NCBI GenBank assembly: GCA_027491235.1
Contig: JAIXWO010000010.1
Span: forward strand, 124,001 to 188,000
Reading direction: 5' to 3'
Origin: Sphingomonadales bacterium
Lineage (GTDB): Bacteria; Pseudomonadota; Alphaproteobacteria; Sphingomonadales; Sphingomonadaceae
DNA length: 64,000 bases
The notes beneath the pieces are model-generated. The model was not told the DNA's origin, did not search any database, and worked only from the letters and a program-made list of their open reading frames with translations. The position numbers and the translations under genes were made by a program. This document shows positions 61,230-64,000 of this stretch, piece after piece. The first letter of the stretch is position 1, and each line of letters opens with the position of its first letter.

Positions 61230-61670
61230 CTACCGCAACACCCCCGCTGCCTTCTGCCGCCGCGCATAGAGCAGTAACGCAATCGCGATGAGCCAGATCA
61301 ACGCCGTCATCACCATTGGCACGCCGCCAAAGACCTTGGCCATATCCACGCCGGATAACCCGAACTGCCAGACGGAGTTGACCGCAAGGCCAAGCAACGA
61401 GGCGGCAAACGCATAAACCGCGTTTCGGCTGCGCAGGAACAGCAAGAGCGACCCCGCAATCGCGCCCCACACGCCGATGGCCCAGAAGAACTCTGCCCAA
61501 ATGGGAAAGCCCTCAAAAAAGGCGCGTTGCTCTTCGGAAAACTGCGCAAGATATGTAGCATTGCGCGTCTGCGTCATCACATAGTCGAGACCGCCAATGG
61601 CGTTCCAAAGCAGTGATAGGCCGGCGACGATCCAGATGTGTTTTGGTGTGGCAATTGCAGTGTCCGACAT
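61230..61670 (-). CDS. Small integral membrane protein, four helices
   Basis: The start is at the ATG at 61670, preceded by GAGGAGAGG. The upstream TTG frame is rejected. The 146-residue protein has about four membrane helices: HIWIVAGLSLLWNAIGGLDY, FWAIGVWGAIAGSLLLFL, AVYAFAASLLGLAVNSVWQF and a last one in VMTALIWLIAIALLLYARR. The WNAIGGLDYVMTQTRNATYL segment is shared with other uncharacterised membrane proteins I recall. Function is unknown. Confidence 0.8.
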   Translation of the reverse strand: MSDTAIATPKHIWIVAGLSLLWNAIGGLDYVMTQTRNATYLAQFSEEQRAFFEGFPIWAEFFWAIGVWGAIAGSLLLFLRSRNAVYAFAASLLGLAVNSVWQFGLSGVDMAKVFGGVPMVMTALIWLIAIALLLYARRQKAAGVLR

Positions 61671-61756
61671 GGCCCCTCTCCTCGCCAGTGGTTGCGTAGC
61701 AGAGGCTCGCGCCAAAGCGGACGGATGTCAATCACTTGCGCAGGCAGCGACGCCCT

Positions 61757-62536
61757 TCAAAGGCCCGTATAGTCCCCGCATTCGGGCAAGGGCCTGTCGG
61801 GCACATAACTCAGACTAACAGGATCGAATGTGAAATCGCGGGCGAAGGTGCATTCCGCATTTTCCACATGGACGAGGTCCTTCTTACGCAGGCCCTTGGC
61901 CGTGAGTGAGTCCGCACTGCGCGAAACCGGGCCGGGGTAGGACGTCGCTTTGGCCTTGTAACGGAGCAGAGGTGACCCGCCTACTTGGCCAACTATCGGC
62001 ACAATTTCCGCCAGATAGTCATATTCATCGTGGCAGGCTCCGGCGCGCTGGCGAAAATCCTTTTCGCCAAAGCAGGCCCTGATCGCTGACCCCGACTCCC
62101 AGGGGACGGTCAGCACCTCCACTGCCTTTTCCAACGGCGTAACGAGATGCAGCGTCAGGTCTGATGCATTCGCCCAGCCGCCCGAATACATGGTCCGCTC
62201 CTCCATGATACTGCCGATGAGATAGTCGCCCTTGTCCCCAAACGGGATGCGCATCGGCCACAGATGGTAGGAACTGCCGCCAAACCCGCCTTCTGCGGGA
62301 AGGACAGGCAAGTCTATGGTCCGCGTCGTTCCATTGTCTTCGATCAGGATGCCGGGTGCCGCCTTGTCTTCAATGATGGACGCGCACCAAGTTTTATCGG
62401 CCACGCACAGGCGGTTCGGATTGCCGGTGTCGGGCGTGAGCACGTCGGCTCTCGCGGCGGGAGAGTCCGCAGCCGCAGCGTTCGAACACCCTATCAGCAG
62501 CACCGCAAGGAGGACGTTGCGGATCACCCCGTTCAA
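61757..62536 (-). CDS. Putative lipoprotein of unknown function
   Basis: The frame starts with TTG at 62536, overlapping the cobT stop (TTGA). A GTG three codons later is an alternative. The 259-residue product has a lipobox LLIGC (Cys17) and then a soluble domain with several cysteines: [37 protein letters not shown], and ECTF ... ECGDYTG near the C-terminus, likely paired in the periplasm. No family is recognised. The overlap suggests coupling with cobT, but a role in cobalamin synthesis is speculative. Confidence 0.75.
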   Translation of the reverse strand: MNGVIRNVLLAVLLIGCSNAAAADSPAARADVLTPDTGNPNRLCVADKTWCASIIEDKAAPGILIEDNGTTRTIDLPVLPAEGGFGGSSYHLWPMRIPFGDKGDYLIGSIMEERTMYSGGWANASDLTLHLVTPLEKAVEVLTVPWESGSAIRACFGEKDFRQRAGACHDEYDYLAEIVPIVGQVGGSPLLRYKAKATSYPGPVSRSADSLTAKGLRKKDLVHVENAECTFARDFTFDPVSLSYVPDRPLPECGDYTGL

Positions 62537-64000
62537 TCCGTGTCGAACAGACCGGCCAATTGCTCGATCATCGTGCCGCCAAGCTGCTCGGCATCCATGA
62601 TGGTCACGGCCTTTTGATAATAGCGCGTCACATCATGGCCGATGCCAATGGCGCAGAGCTCGACCGGTGACTTATTCTCAATCCAGTTGATCACCTGCCG
62701 CAAATGGCGCTCCAGATAAGCACCATTGTTGACCGACAGCGTGGAATCATCGACCGGCGCGCCGTCGGATATGACCATCAAGATCTTGCGGTCTTCGGGC
62801 CGCCCCATCATCCGGTTGTGCGCCCAAAGCAGGGCTTCGCCGTCGATATTCTCTTTCAGCAAACCTTCGCGCATCATGAGGCCGAGCGACTTTTTGGCGC
62901 GGCGCCAGGGTTCGTCAGCGGCCTTGTAAAGAATGTGGCGCAGATCGTTGAGACGTCCGGGAGTGCCGGGGCGCCCTGCCGCCAGCCAGCTTTCTCTGGA
63001 CTGGCCGCCCTTCCAGGCGCGCGTGGTGAAACCCAGAATTTCCGTCTTCACGCCGCAGCGTTCGAGCGTGCGGGCCATGATATCCGCGCTGATCGCGGCA
63101 ATGGAGATCGGACGGCCCCGCATCGATCCTGAATTGTCGATCAACAGCGTGACGACCGTGTCGCGGAACTTGGTATCGCGTTCCACCTTGTACGACAGCG
63201 AACTGCCCGGCGAGGTGACGATACGGGCGAGGCGCGCTGCATCGAGCAGACCTTCTTCCTGATCAAAATCCCAACTGCGGTTCTGCTGCGCCATCAGGCG
63301 GCGTTGCAGGCGGTTGGCGAGTTTGGTCACTGCGCCTTGCAAGTGGACAAGCTGCTGGTCGAGATAGGCGCGCAGGCGGGTCAGCTCATCCTCATCGCAC
63401 AGCTCGGTTGCAGCGATGACTTCGTCAAACTCGGTCGTCCAGCTCTTATAGTCGAACTGCGGCGGCAGATCCCCCATGGGGCGGTTGGGCCGGACGGGGA
63501 GCATCCCCTCCTCACCCTCGTCACCGGGGTCACCATCGGAATCCATGTCCGATTCGGCGTCCATTTCCTGCTGCTCACCGTCTTCGGCCTCGCCTTCGCC
63601 TTCTTCGGCGCGGGCGTCCATCTGGGTCTGGCTGTCGCCCTCTTCCGACTGGTCCTGATCCTGCTCGCCCTCGCCTTCCTGTTCGTCTTCGGACTGGTCG
63701 TTCGAATCGGCCGGGTCGATCTCATCGGGGTTGGCGGTCAGTTCCAGATCGCGCAGCAGCTTTTGGGCGAGTTGCGCAAAGCGGCCCTGATCGTCGAGCG
63801 CGTTCGACAGCGCATCAAGGTCTTCGCCCGCCTTCTCTTCAATCCAGCCGCGGACCATATCGAGCCCGGCCTGTGCGGCGGGTGGGGCTGCATCGCCTGT
63901 CAGCCGTTCGCGCACAAGCAATCCGACAGCAGTTGGCAAAGGCACTTCGTCTGCGGCTTGCGCGCGGGCAATCGGGTCAGACCGCATCCGCATATCGAGC
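62533..64000 (-). CDS. cobT: Aerobic cobaltochelatase subunit CobT (partial)
   Basis: The frame is open to the right edge, so about the first 100-130 residues lie outside the window. CobT, with CobS and CobN, inserts cobalt into hydrogenobyrinate a,c-diamide in aerobic vitamin B12 synthesis. The part seen has a strongly acidic middle (rich in Glu, Asp, Gln and Ser, about 63480-63720) and the VWA-like domain with the metal-site motif [16 protein letters not shown]. It also has [18 protein letters not shown] and [17 protein letters not shown]. The C-terminus is complete and overlaps the lipoprotein gene start. Confidence 0.95.
   Translation of the reverse strand, partial: LDMRMRSDPIARAQAADEVPLPTAVGLLVRERLTGDAAPPAAQAGLDMVRGWIEEKAGEDLDALSNALDDQGRFAQLAQKLLRDLELTANPDEIDPADSNDQSEDEQEGEGEQDQDQSEEGDSQTQMDARAEEGEGEAEDGEQQEMDAESDMDSDGDPGDEGEEGMLPVRPNRPMGDLPPQFDYKSWTTEFDEVIAATELCDEDELTRLRAYLDQQLVHLQGAVTKLANRLQRRLMAQQNRSWDFDQEEGLLDAARLARIVTSPGSSLSYKVERDTKFRDTVVTLLIDNSGSMRGRPISIAAISADIMARTLERCGVKTEILGFTTRAWKGGQSRESWLAAGRPGTPGRLNDLRHILYKAADEPWRRAKKSLGLMMREGLLKENIDGEALLWAHNRMMGRPEDRKILMVISDGAPVDDSTLSVNNGAYLERHLRQVINWIENKSPVELCAIGIGHDVTRYYQKAVTIMDAEQLGGTMIEQLAGLFDTD

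Noticed and set aside
1-64000. tRNA, rRNA, CRISPR array, integrase, transposase or prophage genes
   Set aside because: I looked for cloverleaf-like segments, regular spaced repeats and mobile-element proteins and saw none. The repeats present are short palindromes without flanking direct repeats I could establish.

Overview
The window reads as an ordinary chromosomal segment from an aerobic alphaproteobacterium, most likely a sphingomonad (Sphingomonadaceae or Erythrobacteraceae). The reasons are the high GC content, PEP-CTERM proteins with the PEPxxWAMML-type sorting signal, an aerobic-type CobT, a Coq4-family protein, and short intergenic palindromes containing CCTTCGACAAGCTCAGG or CGTCATCCTGAACTTG, which I recall as common in sphingomonad genomes. 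No rRNA, tRNA, CRISPR array, transposase or prophage was seen. Both ends are cut inside genes: mltG on the left and cobT on the right.

Layout, left to right. 1-5.8 kb: mltG end, a marR-emrA-emrB efflux operon, a three-gene operon (34-aa membrane peptide, DUF465, DksA/TraR-like protein) and a PEP-CTERM exported protein. 5.8-9.6 kb: lepA with a coupled 60-aa HTH-like gene, a CsgG-like protein and an epoxide-hydrolase-like enzyme. 9.7-14.8 kb: an exported protein, a composite repeat, and a single-chain type IIG-like restriction-modification enzyme with a small partner gene. 14.9-20 kb: a HAD phosphatase-pnuC-NadR-like kinase operon for nicotinamide riboside, a DUF3604 lipoprotein and a hydrolase. 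20-24 kb: overlapping RluA-family, ArfB and free-Met-sulfoxide reductase genes, an RcnB/glycine-zipper envelope protein and a UspA protein. 24-29.6 kb: pyruvate dehydrogenase E2 and E3, interrupted by an AT-rich membrane-protein gene and a thioesterase gene, then a class IV aminotransferase and a sulfotransferase-like gene. 29.8-33.7 kb: a three-module TbpB-like surface lipoprotein plus its putative Slam translocator. 33.8-44.7 kb: two amidohydrolases, PAP2, a PEP-CTERM serine protease, PilZ, an FprA-type reductase, TelA/XpaC and rpsF-rpsR-rplI. 44.9-54.6 kb: an ALDH7 dehydrogenase converging on a seven-gene acyl-CoA cluster. 54.8-64 kb: purL, small lipoproteins, Coq4, uvrB and cobT.

Two systems stand out. 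The first is the Slam plus surface-lipoprotein pair (29784-33734), best known from Neisseria-type pathogens. Here the cargo has a Cys-Gly7-polyproline stalk and three tandem TbpB-like modules. The second is the cluster at 46389-54637. It combines a methylsuccinyl-CoA dehydrogenase-like gene (ethylmalonyl-CoA pathway) with genes resembling mesaconyl-CoA C1-C4 transferase and mesaconyl-C4-CoA hydratase (3-hydroxypropionate bicycle). Together they predict a methylsuccinyl-CoA to citramalyl-CoA route. These functional assignments rest on remembered family signatures and have not been checked by a search.

REP-like palindromes sit at many gene junctions, and one lies in frame inside the E2 coding sequence. 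Several starts were moved downstream of the longest reading frame on the basis of ribosome binding sites, signal peptides or family alignment, as noted in each entry.
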